A stretch of DNA of 64,000 nt from Hedera helix (taxonomy: Eukaryota > Streptophyta > Magnoliopsida > Apiales > Araliaceae). Within the stretch, counting starts at the first letter, position 1, and every line of letters begins with the position of its first letter. The stretch covers positions 8,286,501 through 8,350,500 of the forward strand of contig OX359264.1 in assembly GCA_947179155.2 (NCBI GenBank). The letters are read 5' to 3'. The position numbers were made by a program, and so were the translations under genes. The notes beneath the pieces were generated by a model. The model searched no databases. It was given only the letters and a program-made list of their open reading frames with translations, and was not told the origin of the DNA. Positions 34,101 through 46,626 of this stretch are shown piece by piece.

Positions 34101-37100
34101 ACTGATCTCTCCTCAACTTTAGTACAAGTAGCATATCTATTCAGTTTGTGAAAATTCTGTCATACTCAATCTTTAAAAACTCTTAAAAGGATGATGCTTA
34201 TTCTTAGACAATTCAGTTATATATGATATGCATTTACACATCAAAGAGGATATATACCCAAAATGCAGGCAGTGCACATAACCTCCTCCAAGGTCCGCCA
34301 TCAGCACCCCTCATCTCCAAATATCTTTTAAGTCTGACCTGAATTATAAATAAAAAATTGAAAAAGAAATTGACAAGTTTCTCTAGTTTGACGATATTGA
34401 AAGCTATATAATATCAATAAATCTCAAGAGAATGTATGAACCTCGGGGAATATTGTTGTCAAATGGTTCTCCCAATCATTGAGGTTAGGATATTCACCCG
34501 GAATAGGAGGAAGTTTTCCAGACATAAAATCCTGCATAGTATCATACAGGAAGCATAATTAGCTCATTGAAAATTAAATGCATACATTGTACAAGTATAT
34601 GATGAATTCAGTCGAAATACTATTAAGGATAGGTGGAAACCCGGAAGGACAGTCCAGCACAATCAATATATTTCCTTTTCCGGTAGACAAAGTACATCGG
34701 AACATCAAGAGCATAATCGACATACTGCTCAAACCTATGGACATAAGTCATTGCAAGTATAAGTAAAATTGCATAAAAAAAATTAAGTAGATATAAACTT
34801 TTATAAATTACAAATTGAAACAGAAAAGGAATAAAAATGCAATTAAAAAATGTTCCTGAAGAAGCAAGAGACCCTTTAAGGCAGCATACAGCCCTCTCCA
34901 AATATCCAAAACTCCAGAACCCTGCGCTGGCAAGATTATTCCTTGCTTCTTTTATTAAAAATATGTTAGAATTATCACTCTGGACTCTTTTTCTTGTTAC
35001 ACGGCATGTCAGCATAGAAGCACTTGACCCCTGTGAAATAGGCCTGTGGCGCTAACATGAAAATTCATAATTAACTAGACAATGAGACACATGCCATTGC
35101 ATGAACGGTCGCCTGAACAAGCATGTCATAAACACTTTACTGCCTCTTCCAGATCTACTGCGAACGAATAAAACTGCTCAATTAAATTAATAAGGTTGAA
35201 AGCCACACAATATGCAGCCAATAGTAAACTCAACAAACATGGTTTACATGATGTGAGGAAGGCTGTTGTACTAGCACAGTCCAATTCAGCACATGCACCC
35301 TGTTTCTAACCCAACTTGATATACAAGACTTAATGATGGCCGGTGCACAGGAAGGTCCTTTTCTTAAGTCATCATTGTCTTCTGATAGTCTATTTGGTAG
35401 GAGCCCGTTTGGGAGGACTGAAGTCAACATATGAGGAACTGGGTGCGATCTTACATCGTGCTCACTGAGGCACCATTATATAACATGGAAGAAAATAGAC
35501 GGAGATAATGATAAATTCGACAAAGAACCAACTTGATTTATAAGTTTCAAAAAGGTAACCATACTGTTCCTGGTATCCATGCTATATCTTATGTTAGGCT
35601 TATCAGCAAACATCAGTTATTACTGCTTTCTTCATTTTTATTCTGCTGTTGGCAAATCATGTTCCGAAAGGTGACAGAATCTGTTCCTGGCATCTATGCT
35701 ACCTCAGAATGAGGATCCAAACTTACCCAAAGGAATCGTCAAACACAAAGGGAAGCATTCCAGCTCTATTGTTATCTGTGTCCGTCCATATTTGGCTGGT
35801 GAAAACAGACAAATATTATTACACAATAATCCATTGACATAAACACGAAACTTTTTAGGCAACAGCTATAGGCCAACGTATGCAAACCTTCTCATGCTGA
35901 GGTAACCATTTGGCTTTCCTTCCAGAAAAGGTGAATTGGCAAACAATGCAGTTGCAATCTGTTTATTTCTACTGCTGGTTAGATTCCATATAACCACAGA
36001 AATTGTAAGTGATTAGAGAAAAGGTTTCTCACAGGCTGTAAAGCAAGACCAGCACGGAATTTGTTAATCATGTCAGCTTCAGAACTGAAATCCAGATTAA
36101 CCTATCAAAAATGAAAGTTGATTTCCATCATTTCCATTGTAACATAAAATTATAGATTGGATTCCTACAGGAAAAGAGAATGTCTTTCATAAATAATAGT
36201 CTCCAAACCCTGGTTCAAATGAACAGACCAGCAACACTCTTATAACATCTCTCACCTGAACAGTACATGTCCTGAACATCATATCAAGTCCAAGCGAGCC
36301 AACTTTAGGCATGTAATTCCTCATAATCTCATATCTTCCCTGAGCCAAAGTATTATGTTAGTACGCTCAGTTGGTAAAGGTTCAAACACAATAAGTACAC
36401 TGTAATTTAGAGTTTTTGATTTATGGTTTCCTAATTACTGGACATAAAGCAGTAGCTTTGAAACTGTGATTAACAATAGCTTTCCTTTTCCAAGCAATGC
36501 ATCAACACATCAGCTTACAGACATATGAAAGCATATGCAACCAAGAGACCCTTATATGTCATTTGCATATAAAGTATTACCTTGGGCATAATAGGTATGT
36601 CTTTAATACCCCATTTGGGCTGGAAGCCAATTCCTAAGAATCCAATTCCCATCTCCTCTGCTACAGCTTTAACCTGTTAAAAGTAGCATGTGAAGACTAT
36701 TGTCCAGTGTGATAGAACTTGGGGTCTGTTTGTGCATGTGTTCATTAATCTCAAATGACTTAGTTAAGCAAAAATATAAAGTAAAATAAAAGTATTTTCA
36801 CAAAGGAGAAAAAAAAAGGAAGGAAAAGAGGGATCTTGGCACAAAAAGAGAAACTGAAAATGCATTGTACTCAGGACGAAGGTGAGAAAAACAGAACACC
36901 AGTAAGCAAGGAGAATAACTACAAAATGACTTGTATCAATTCTATACATATGAAATTGGCAAATGCCTGGAGATAGTAATTGTATTCAAGCATAAAATAG
37001 GCAGGGTGTGGGATAAGAATGTTGTGCTTATTAAATTCTACCCTAAATCTGTGACTAGAATTTGGACCGGCAAACCTTTTTACTCCAAAGTGAAAGATGC

Positions 37101-40100
37101 CAATACAATCAGAAACCAATCAGTTTCCCATAATTTCCAAATCTAGTATCTTACATCAACTACCCAATATCTAGAGGCTTTTCTCCTTAAAAATCAGCTG
37201 TAATCAGAAAATCAAGTATCTGCACTTGTCATGAATAAATACTTTAAGAAGACTAGTTCAAGCAACAAGCTTCACACATTAATTCATGCACACACACACA
37301 TGCATAATATATATGATACGTTTATTCAACTTCAAGTTTAGGACAAACCTGGTAAAGGTGGGAATTAACTTCAGCACAAGTCTGATGAAGAGTTTCAAGG
37401 GGTGCACCACTAAGCTCAAATTGACCACCAGGTTCTAGTGATATGCTTTGGTTCCCCTGCCCGACAGTAAAATAAGATTCTCTACATAAATACAACAAAT
37501 GCAAAAGGTAAAAGGAAATTTACCCAACAACACAATGAAATTTTTGCTGAGATGAAATGATGAATTAGCTGTTGCATTTTGTATATGCAAAGATGGCAAT
37601 ATATGATATATCTAAAGATTCTAAACTACTAGCAGCCAGACAAAATAAGTAGAAGGATAACTAGTTTACCTGTTTGAGTCCAATAATATTGTTGCCTTCC
37701 ATTATTTTATCCCAATCAAATCTCTCAGAAATACCATAGAGTAACTCAGATATCTGTTCATACTTCATAGGTCGTAATGTTCCAGACTCAAAACCAAACT
37801 TTTCATGTTCAGTACCTATTCTGCAAAAACAATTTCTGCCAATATTCAGAACTGGTTAATGAGAGAGAGAGGGGGGGAGGGAGAGAGGCGGGAGAGAGAG
37901 AGAACTGCTGCTAACCAACAAACAGTGGCAGGAACAGAAAATTTTGTCAAGGGTGGGCATTGTTTTAATATAATAATTATTAATTAAATTAGAATAAAAA
38001 ATTAAATGATAAATATAAAATCAAAACTACGAAACACAGATTCCCACCAACAAAAATACATTAAAAAGTCACTACAAAAACAATTTCAAGGCTTCACTTT
38101 TTGAAATTTCTGAATAAACATTATCCTGATTCAACAAATCAAACATAAGTCAATGAGGAACACAAATCAAAGAAAAATCTTTAATCAAACAAGCAATTAT
38201 AAACATTTAAATAAAAGTCTTTGATCAACGAAGTGAAATAAACAGTCAAATAAACGTTCTCAAGTATCTCCATTCACCAACTGATATTGATATTAACAAT
38301 GAAAAAAAAATTAAATTAAAATAACAAGACATAAAGAATTTAAAACTCAGATACATACTTATTTGTATTTAATCATAATCTTGATTTAAATCTCTCGTCA
38401 CTTAATTAGCAAAAAAAATCTCTCCTCATTTTTACCATCATATTTTTATCTTAAATATTCACTTAATGGGGAGTCAAATTTTATTATTTTAAAAACCAAC
38501 CCCTATTTACCAAAAAGAAATCGCAAAATTATGGGTGGTAACTTGCCCACCCCTGACCAAGGGTGGAAACAGGGTTAGTACCGAAGACATGCACAGGAAG
38601 CTCTTTCGTTATTTCTTTTACTGAGCAATCCACCCATGCCAACAAATAAATTTATTACAAAAATACTATATGGTACAAGGGAATTGATAATTTAGTTGTT
38701 CGAAATTCTAATATACTACCCCTGTCCTGATAAATGCCCTATAGTGACTTTTATAGTTAAATTGACAATTTTTAAAATTAATAATTGTGTACATAAATAT
38801 ATTTCAAATCATAGCTTATGGTTAATAGTTAATTATATTTAGTTTATTATGGTCATAGTTTCTTCGCATATATCTTTAAAACAAATGATGCATTAATTTT
38901 AATTTAAAAATAATCAATTTGACCATAAAAGTAAATGATCATGGGCAGAGGTAGTAATTAAAATCTATAATGGAATTCTATTTTTGTCGGATTACATGTT
39001 TAATACGAAGACAACAAGTACATTCTTGTAAACGAAACATTAAACTCCAAAACTGTTAGATGCTAAAAATTTGAGGAAAACTTGCTATTTAATTTCCCTT
39101 TTTTTGTAAAGTAAATTTCAGTTATACATCTTTACCGGAGAAAGAAGTACTTAAGTATACAAGTAAATAATAACTTCACATCTATATTTCCATAATTGAA
39201 CAATCAACTCATCAGCCAGAAAATTGAAACACATGCAAAGACAATATGAGCATACAAGATATCGGTTTCACCAAAACAAATGTGTTCGGTTAGGTTGGAT
39301 GGGAAGGAGAGGAAACATTAATTTCTCATTTGGTCCCACTTTATAGACAGGAAAGAAATATTCAGAATAAGAAAAGGTAATCATTTTCTTAATCTCTTTA
39401 TTCTATTTTCCATTCTCTTCGTGTCCCTTCCCTCCTAATTAAACACAAAATAAGTAACTAAGCAATGTAAATTCATAGCATAAGTTTTTTATAGATTGGA
39501 TGACCAAAAAATATTGACCACAGCATCATAAAGTGTAAAATGATATTACAGACATAGTTATCAAGTTGTCAGCTAGTTGTCTAGTGGGTACCTGCTAGCC
39601 AAGTCGAAAGGACGACTTGGGCCGACTTGAGGGATGTTGCTAAGTCGTCCCCTTGGTTCGACTAGTCAACTAGTCATATAAATTTTATTTTATTTTTATA
39701 CTTTATTTTCCATCTTAACAAGTTTGCGATCACTTGACTCACTTTAAAAAATTAATGGATATATAATTGCCTATAATAATTTCCATAAGTCCTAATATTT
39801 AATCATGGGCGGTCAGCTTGTTTTTCGTTTCTTTTCCTTTCTTTTTTATTAAACAATGGGCAATCTGCTGCCTTTAGTGTTCCCCCATCAACTCAACTCG
39901 ACTTTATGACTTGACAACTATGCAGACAAAGTATGCAACTCAAATCTGAGTACTAATAAGAGCTAAAAGTTGAACCTCCACTTTTCCTTAGGTTTGCATC
40001 CAGAAGCAAGATATGCTACCAAATCCTCTTTTGTCAGTGGGTCTGTAGCTATCACAGCATCTTCTGTAGGAGGACTGGCAGCAACAATTACTTGATGTCC

Positions 40101-40274
40101 TCGTTTGCAGCCTACCCCTGTGCCATCTAAATGAAAATTTTGCATTGTGTTTGGTGGATTCCACAACAAAGAAGGAAAACCAACACAAGATATTCTATAG
40201 ACATTCTGTGCAGCTCTACACTGTATCCTCTCAGACCGTATGCAGTATGAGGGCCCCACTGATATTGTAGCCAT
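31179..40274 (-). CDS. GSH1: Glutamate-cysteine ligase, chloroplastic (GSH1), complete, 15 coding exons
   Basis: Exons, 5' to 3' on minus: 40274..39976, 37820..37670, 37456..37349, 36673..36581, 36339..36256, 36101..36033, 35958..35888, 35795..35727, 34734..34641, 34531..34442, 34338..34258, 32938..32846, 32225..32145, 32066..31997, 31267..31179. All GT-AG, in phase; 513 residues (plant enzymes are about 520). It joins glutamate and cysteine by ATP hydrolysis, the committed step of glutathione synthesis, in plastids. Seen: a variable N-terminus to ~residue 66 (transit peptide), then the conserved VAASPPTEDAV start, EHEKFGF (104-110), SISLEPGGQFELSGAPLETL (154-173), FQPKWG, LFANSPF and DGGPWRRLCALPAFW. 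Cys177 and Cys397 have the spacing of the redox-switch pair CC2 (186/406 in Brassica). Cys340 is present but its usual partner 15 residues on is Pro355. Confidence 0.97.
37923..38638. mobile_element. hAT-like element in GSH1 intron
   Basis: Length is 716 bp. A perfect 8-bp target duplication CCAACAAA flanks it (37915-37922 and 38639-38646). The left end is CAGTGGCAGGAACAG, the Tip100-like type also present in the BSK intron. The inverted right end, CATGGGTGG, is degenerate. Subterminal inverted words GTCAAGGGTGGGCA (37946) and GTCAGGGGTGGGCA (complement, 38552-38565) support it. No ORF. Confidence 0.75.
38716..38954. mobile_element. Stowaway-type MITE in GSH1 intron
   Basis: Length is 239 bp with TA on both sides (38714-38715, 38955-38956). 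The inverted ends read CTACCCCTGTCC and CTACCTCTGCCC. Similarity between the arms continues inward (GACTTTTATAG / TACTTTTATGG). Known: Stowaway MITEs are moved by Tc1/mariner transposases. Confidence 0.85.
39553..39922. mobile_element. Candidate MITE in GSH1 intron
   Basis: The left end is CATAGTTATCAAGTTGTC and the inverted right end is CATAGTTGTCAAGTCATA, over about 370 bp. CAGAC is found at both flanks but with a 1-bp offset, so the target duplication is uncertain. This is probably an hAT-type MITE. Confidence 0.6.
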
Positions 40275-41403
40275 GTTTTTCCCCTAAGAATCAGGCATGC
40301 AAAGTATTACTAACAGCTTATCAAGCCCAGAATAGTGCATCCAGCATATCATCGATGAGAGTGTCAATTAATTAAAAGAAGCATGCAAAATCATATAACA
40401 AGGATATTTTTCATTATATATAGCATGACTAAGACAAGGCATATGAGAAATTATAAATTCTGGCGTATCATACAATTCTGGAATGCAAGACCATCTAATA
40501 TGAATAACTGAACATCAAACCAAACTCTCATGATGATGCCAATTCTTGTGTATGATGTAATAGAAAAGAAATGAGATTGAATTTTGTTTGGTTACCATCT
40601 ACGTGGCCATTTTCACAATTTGTTTTTTACCATAACTTTCTTGAAAACGAGTACCTAAAAAATTGGTTGTATTAAATATAAAAGGCATTATTATTCCGGC
40701 TATATTAAACTTTAAATTCTTCTAATCATTTTAGATAAATTATTTTCATTCCATTCCAGAAACAACAATTTCCGGTAACAAAAAACGGAATAACTATAAA
40801 ATCTCATACCATAATTTTTAGAAAATGAACCAGAAAACATATCTAAATATGCTATCAAAACATGCCCTGTTGACCTGTTAATTCTTCCATTCAATTATTT
40901 CTCAATCCCATTAGTAAAATCATGTAACAAAGTTACAAACTTTGATCAACTGTGAAACATTCTTGCTTAAGCGTACAATGCAAAATAAAAAAATTAAAAA
41001 AAAATCCACTTATGCAAGTGAATTTTAACACAAACTTATGATAAATAATTATTTGAAATAGTTAAAAGCTACAAACACCCTAACCAACTATTTAGTAAAA
41101 GGTTTAACACTCGTACTAAACCAGTACTTTACACTGTTTCTCCTTTATCTCAAATAGACCCCAAATTTAAAATAAAAAAAAAATTTAGCTGTATTTCCAC
41201 GAATGGATCAAGCCCATGAAATCGAACCTATAATTAGCAAATTACGCGAAATGATCAACCAATGAGAAAAATAATCAACCGCATCAATGATTTCGCAAAA
41301 TTAACACTAAATTAAATTGAAATTCAAACAACATTGAAACGAAAAACACAGTGGAAATGAATCTATGAAGATGTTTAATATACATGAATAATTAGATAGT
41401 ACC

Positions 41404-41560
41404 TGCGTCTGTATGAACAAGAAGCCTAGGGTTTGGATGATTAATGATAAAGCTTTCTTCTAGTTTTTCGCCTTTTCCCAAAAAGGAATAAAAAGGACTG
41501 GTTCGAGGAAAGAGAGAAGGAAAGCTGCGTCTTCCTCCTTCCTTTTGTGCTGTGAAATAA
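41404..41560 (-). other. GSH1: GSH1 5' UTR exon (approximate start)
   Basis: Minus strand ...CAGACGCAG|GTACT gives a clean donor at 41403. The acceptor CTTAG|GGGAAAAAC at 40283 lies 9 bases before the ATG. The exon is CT-rich when read on the minus strand, as expected of a plant leader. Its 5' end is not visible and I set it near 41560. Confidence 0.6.
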
Positions 41561-41599
41561 AACGACGGGGGAGTGGCGCGAGGAACTTAATATTAGTCC

Positions 41600-42447
41600 G
41601 GCACCATCCACACTTTTTCACATTGAAAGCGTGATCACGTCATCACACAACTTATTTTTTGACTTATAAATTATTTTTAAAAAATAATATATTTTAATTT
41701 ATCAAAAATTAATTTATAAATTATTTTTGATCAAATATAAAAAAAAAAATGTCCTTATTTTAATAATTTTTATATTTTATTTTAATTTATATATCATTTT
41801 AACCAAACACCTTTATATTTATTTTTATTTATAATTTAAAATAGTATCAAATATTTTTATTTATATATAAATCACCACTTAAAATAATTTATAAATTATT
41901 TTAAAATAAGTTATCTCCGAAATAATAAGAATAATGGTGAATATGTAATGATCCAACAAGTCAAAAAACGAAAGCTATATCAACTCAAAAAAGTTAAAAT
42001 CCTATGACGAAGCTTGTTATAACTAGATTTTCATTCTCTTGAGGGTCTTAATTCTAATTATAAATAAAATCGTTATATTCACCAATTTTATCTGATAATT
42101 TTTGCATTTGAGTAGAGTTAATGGCACACCTTATAAATAACTATCACGTTGTCTATGTAAATTATGTGAAATAAAATAAAAAATTTTGTAAAATTTAGAT
42201 GATTAAATAAAAAATATATAAAAAAAATAATAATATAATTAAAATTATAAAAATAAAAAAAATAAATAAATAAAACTAAGCGTCACACAAAATTACCAAC
42301 TGATGCCATCGGCTCCCCAAGAGTATATATAGAGATTGCAACTTAAGTGTTTAACATTATAAACATTACGGTTATTTGTAAGTAAACTATTATTTTTAAT
42401 TGGTGTTTCATTGCACTTAAGATTAGACTCTATCGGTCTCAAGACTC

Positions 42448-42493
<46 letters not shown>

Positions 42494-42852
42494 TACATAC
42501 ACTTCAACAAAACTGTGAAAAAATAAGTATAAGCAAGAATAGTCAAGAATTTTTCGAATTTTCATAATAAAGTCAATTTATGAAAAGAAAATAATATAAT
42601 AAGGATATAGAAAGTAATGAAATTCTCCTAGTTTTAATTTTTATTTTTAATTGGGCCCCATCAAAACTTTATCCTTTTTATGAGACAAAGGTAACATAAA
42701 TATGACAAAATAGGTTAAACATTAAGATGACAATATTTTAATATTTTCTTTCGAAAAAGGTATGACAATTAAATTGAAATATAAGGATTCACATTTTTTA
42801 GTATTAGAAAAAAGTTATTTGAGTAATAAAATAGTAGTTTGAATATTATGTA
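41600..42852. other. GSH1 upstream intergenic region
   Basis: This is AT-rich sequence upstream of GSH1 (minus). It holds a (TA)n(CA)n microsatellite at about 42452-42492. No gene is recognised. The GSH1 promoter must lie in its left part, but no TATA box can be assigned with confidence. Confidence 0.5.
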
Positions 42853-43044
42853 CTCCATCCGCTTCGAATTAAAAAATTATTATTAATTTTTTAAAAATTA
42901 ATTTAAAATTAACACGACTCATCTAAATTTTAAAAATATACTCATAATTATATAAATATAAATTAAATAAATTTATATTAATTTTAATTTTAAAAATTAA
43001 CTTTTAAAAATCGATATTAATCTTATAAATTAGAATTGATGGAG
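42853..43044. mobile_element. Stowaway-type MITE
   Basis: Length is 192 bp, between TA dinucleotides. The left end is CTCCATCCGCTTCGAATT and the inverted right end is CTCCATCAATTCTAATTT. No ORF. Confidence 0.85.
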
Positions 43045-43690
43045 TATTAGATTTATTAACATTTTCTTAACTACAAGAAAAAGTCTTATTTGTAAATTAT
43101 TTTGTTTAAAAAAAAAAAAGAGTTTTGTTTTTGTTTATAGTAAAAAAATGACATAATATTCTCAAATTTATTATTATTATTTTATTATCGTATCATTGTT
43201 GTTAAATTAAATACTCAATAAATTAAGAGAGTTGATATTTTTACAAGAGAAATTAATAGTTCCATAATGTTTCACTCACACAAATAAATAGTAAATAAGA
43301 TTCACTTTTATATGAATGAAACTTTTCAAAAATATCAACTCTCTGAATCAAACGATAAATATGGAACAAATGTATACTCAAGACTTACAAACAAGATTTT
43401 ATTTTTTATTTTTTTTTAAAAAAGCGTAGAAAATGGTATTAAGATTTTTTTATTAGATTATTATATGTCTCATCTATATAATAAAACAGAGCGGGTTAAA
43501 TCCCAATATTTCAACATTCAACGGTCTCAAATTAATTTTGGTTTCAACATCTAACAGTCTAAAATCATTTAAGGTTTCAACATTCAACGGTCACTAATCT
43601 ATCACTCATTTTTTCCCCCAATTCAACATCTCTTTCTCAAAAATCTATTCACTCACATTTCCCTCCCAAATCAAATTCACAACTACACTA

Positions 43691-43697
43691 CAACAAC

Positions 43698-43729
<32 letters not shown>

Positions 43730-43753
43730 AAATAATAATAATAATACTAATAC

Positions 43754-43787
<34 letters not shown>

Positions 43788-43803
43788 AATTATAGTAATA
43801 GTA

Positions 43804-43863
<60 letters not shown>

Positions 43864-43986
43864 GCAATAATAATTATAGTAATAGTAATAATAATAACAA
43901 TAATAATAATAATAACAACAACAACAACAACAACAATAATAATAGTAATAATAATAATAATAGTAATACTAATAGTAATAGTAACA

Positions 43987-44048
<62 letters not shown>

Positions 44049-44273
44049 TATTATTATTATTATTATTATTATAATGATAATAATAATTATAATACTACTA
44101 ATAATAATACTAATTCTAATAGTAATAATACTAATAATAACAATAATAATAATAACAATAATAATTATAATAATAGTAATAATAATAACAATAATAATTA
44201 TAATAATAGTAATAATAATAAGAATAAGAATAATAATTATAATTATAATACTACTATTAATGACAATAATAAT

Positions 44274-44304
<31 letters not shown>

Positions 44305-44326
44305 GTAATAGTAATAAAAATCTGTG
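43691..44326 (+). repeat. 636-bp imperfect AAT/ATT trinucleotide array
   Basis: This is almost pure AAT/TAA with scattered AGT, ACT and AAC variants. It flips to ATT near 44048-44070, making an inverted junction. The long ORFs in both strands here are translation of the repeat and not genes. Confidence 0.97.
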
Positions 44327-45430
44327 TCACGTTCTATTTTTTAATAATAAAAATTAATATAATATTTTATTTTATGCTTGAATATTGTGTATTTATATTT
44401 ATTCTTTTAAAGCTTGCAGGACATTAGCTTTTTGGATGGAAGAAGGAATTTAGCCTTCATGTTTTTCCAACAACCTTTCACGCATTAAATAAGACACATC
44501 CTAGCAGCCTTCAATAATTTCAAAGTGCCTTTTTCAATTAAACGCACATACTCGCAATAATTCCAAGCTCATGCATGCATTTAGTAAGTTTCGGATGAGG
44601 TGGAGGCAGCATAGCCGAAATCTTTGGCTTTTTGTTCCAATAAAATTTCTTTTACCCTTTTATATAATATAGTATTTTAAAAGTTGAGGTATAAAAATTA
44701 TTTAATAAATAAGAGTTTCCTTGTCTTAAGAAATATTATTTTATAAACTAATCTCTTTAAAACTTGATATTAAATTATCAAGATCAAAAAAATATTAATT
44801 TAATAAATTTTGAAAAGATTTTTTGTCAAAATAAATAATATAATTAAAATAAATATAATATAAATCCTATAGAGAGTATTCTAATATTTTACTTAATCTA
44901 TTTATTAATTATTATTATTATCAAAATACATAATACTCCATAATAAAAGTTGAAGACCCGTCACAGAGATTTTCTTGAATAACTTCAAAACATCAACTAC
45001 ATAATAGCATGCATTAAGTTCTTTAAAACATCAGATTGTTGACCGAGTATGCAAGCAGGAATCACAATGGTGACCATGGTGAAGTTGAGTGTTCTTTGAT
45101 CTACTTCCGAGTTCCAACCGCATCTTAAAGATCTTATCGAGATTGTTTAACATTTTCTTTTTTATTCATTTATCTATAGAAAGATATTCTCCCTCTATCT
45201 TAAGCTTCCAAGATATTATCGGTCTACAAATTGGATCATGCTACAAGGAAAATAATGGAAAATTCAAGTTCCCAATTTTTATATAATGACAGAGAGAGTA
45301 CAGACATATATATGATGACATAAAAGGGTTTTGAAATATAGAACCCTCCCGTCTTTTTCTCCAATTATATATAGTTTTTTTTCCAATTTCATTTTTCTGT
45401 TCTTCTGTTATTTCTTATACACAGGTAGTC
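44327..45430. other. Intergenic region downstream of PYRP2
   Basis: I see only AT-rich unique sequence. The part next to 45480 would contain the 3' UTR of PYRP2 (minus). No clear gene or repeat. Confidence 0.5.
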
Positions 45431-45480
45431 AATATATAACTTTTTAGAATCAAGAATTAGCACTGTACATAGGGAAGAGA

Positions 45481-46626
45481 TCACCAAAAATCATCATCAA
45501 CAGCCACTGATGAAGATGGGAATTGATCATCCTCTTCTTCCAACTCAATCTCCAACTCTGGCTCACGAAACTCGGGAGAATCGATGTCAGCAAGGTTCTT
45601 CAAATCAACCACAGAAAGCTCATCTAGGCATCTCACCACCAAGTCAGCAGCTCCAAGTTCATACACAGGATGCTTGCTAGCAACAGCCACACACTTCATT
45701 CGTGCTTCATGAGCAGCCTCCGTACTTTGATTCGAGTTTCCAAACACAATACAACGTTCAGGTGTGAATTTTAAAAGTTGTGCTGCATACATAAACATCT
45801 CCGGATCAGGCTTCCCCCTATAGACATCCTCTGCTGTAACAATCACACTGAAGACCCCTTCAACCCCAATGGCCCCAATTGCATTCTCAAGAGTTTTCCT
45901 TGGTCGAGTAGACACCAAGGCAATTGGTATCTTGTAATGCATAAGTATATTCATAAACTCTTGAGAACCCGGTCGAAATCTATAAATCCCACCCTGAAAA
46001 GCTTGGTAAATCTCCTCTTTTCTAGAGGCCAGCCTCCTTAGCTGAGCAGGGTCTCTTGACCAACAAAGAACTTCGGAAATTGCTTGCTCGTTCTTCATTC
46101 CTTCGATTCTCCGAATAATGAAAGTAGGCGGAGGTGACTTCCCTTCTTCCTGAGAAAGAGCCAACCAAGCCTGCTTCTCAAGCTCAGGGTTATCTTCAAT
46201 TAGCACTCCTTCCCATTCAAATATAGCACCTAACCACCCACAACCCATCCTCTCTTGTCGAAGCAATGGATTCTGAAGTGTAGGGTTATCAGCCTTGTTC
46301 TCAGGCGGCCACAATCCAGGTTTTCGATCAACACCAGTATCAAACCCATATGTGAAATTCCTGGGTGTTCGTTCCTTTTCTCTATACGGATAAGCTTCTT
46401 TGGCCAACTCCATTGCCTGAGCTTTAATTGACGACACCACTATCCTACGATCAACTCCCATTCCTTGCAAAGGAGTAGAACAAACCAAGTTTCTACCAAG
46501 AAATTCTGTCGGATGAATCCGGACAACATCTACGGGCTTCCTTCTACCTGCTACCTCCTTACAATAATATCCTACATATATCGGGCGGTGTCCCAAAAGG
46601 GATGTTGCAGCAATCGACTCCACCAT
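45481..46626 (-). CDS. PYRP2: 5-amino-6-(5-phospho-D-ribitylamino)uracil phosphatase, chloroplastic (PyrP2-like HAD phosphatase)
   Basis: A single coding exon of 381 residues (MVESIAATSLLG start) ending TGA at 45481. I start at ATG 46626; an in-frame GTG six bases upstream is not needed. The product removes phosphate from the ribityl-aminouracil intermediate of riboflavin synthesis, in plastids. Assignment rests on close resemblance to Arabidopsis PyrP2 (recalled, not searched). Seen: a variable N-terminus of ~70 residues (transit peptide), HAD cap and core with motif I as FEWEG (136-140), LVSTRP (237-242, motif II), RGKPDPEMF (about 270-278, motif III) and VFGNSNQ (294-300, motif IV region), then an acidic tail. 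Motif I has Glu where HAD enzymes have the Asp nucleophile; I recall the same in PyrP2 orthologues. Confidence 0.93.
   Translation of the reverse strand: MVESIAATSLLGHRPIYVGYYCKEVAGRRKPVDVVRIHPTEFLGRNLVCSTPLQGMGVDRRIVVSSIKAQAMELAKEAYPYREKERTPRNFTYGFDTGVDRKPGLWPPENKADNPTLQNPLLRQERMGCGWLGAIFEWEGVLIEDNPELEKQAWLALSQEEGKSPPPTFIIRRIEGMKNEQAISEVLCWSRDPAQLRRLASRKEEIYQAFQGGIYRFRPGSQEFMNILMHYKIPIALVSTRPRKTLENAIGAIGVEGVFSVIVTAEDVYRGKPDPEMFMYAAQLLKFTPERCIVFGNSNQSTEAAHEARMKCVAVASKHPVYELGAADLVVRCLDELSVVDLKNLADIDSPEFREPELEIELEEEDDQFPSSSVAVDDDFW

Noticed and set aside
34623..35055. ORFs of 130 (minus) and 72 (plus) codons
   Set aside because: The minus ORF is GSH1 exon 34734..34641 read through into introns; the plus ORF lies in the intron antisense to the gene.
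43683..44427. Long ORFs (215 and 117 codons) rich in Ile on both strands
   Set aside because: They are translations of the AAT/ATT microsatellite; no domain and no start context.
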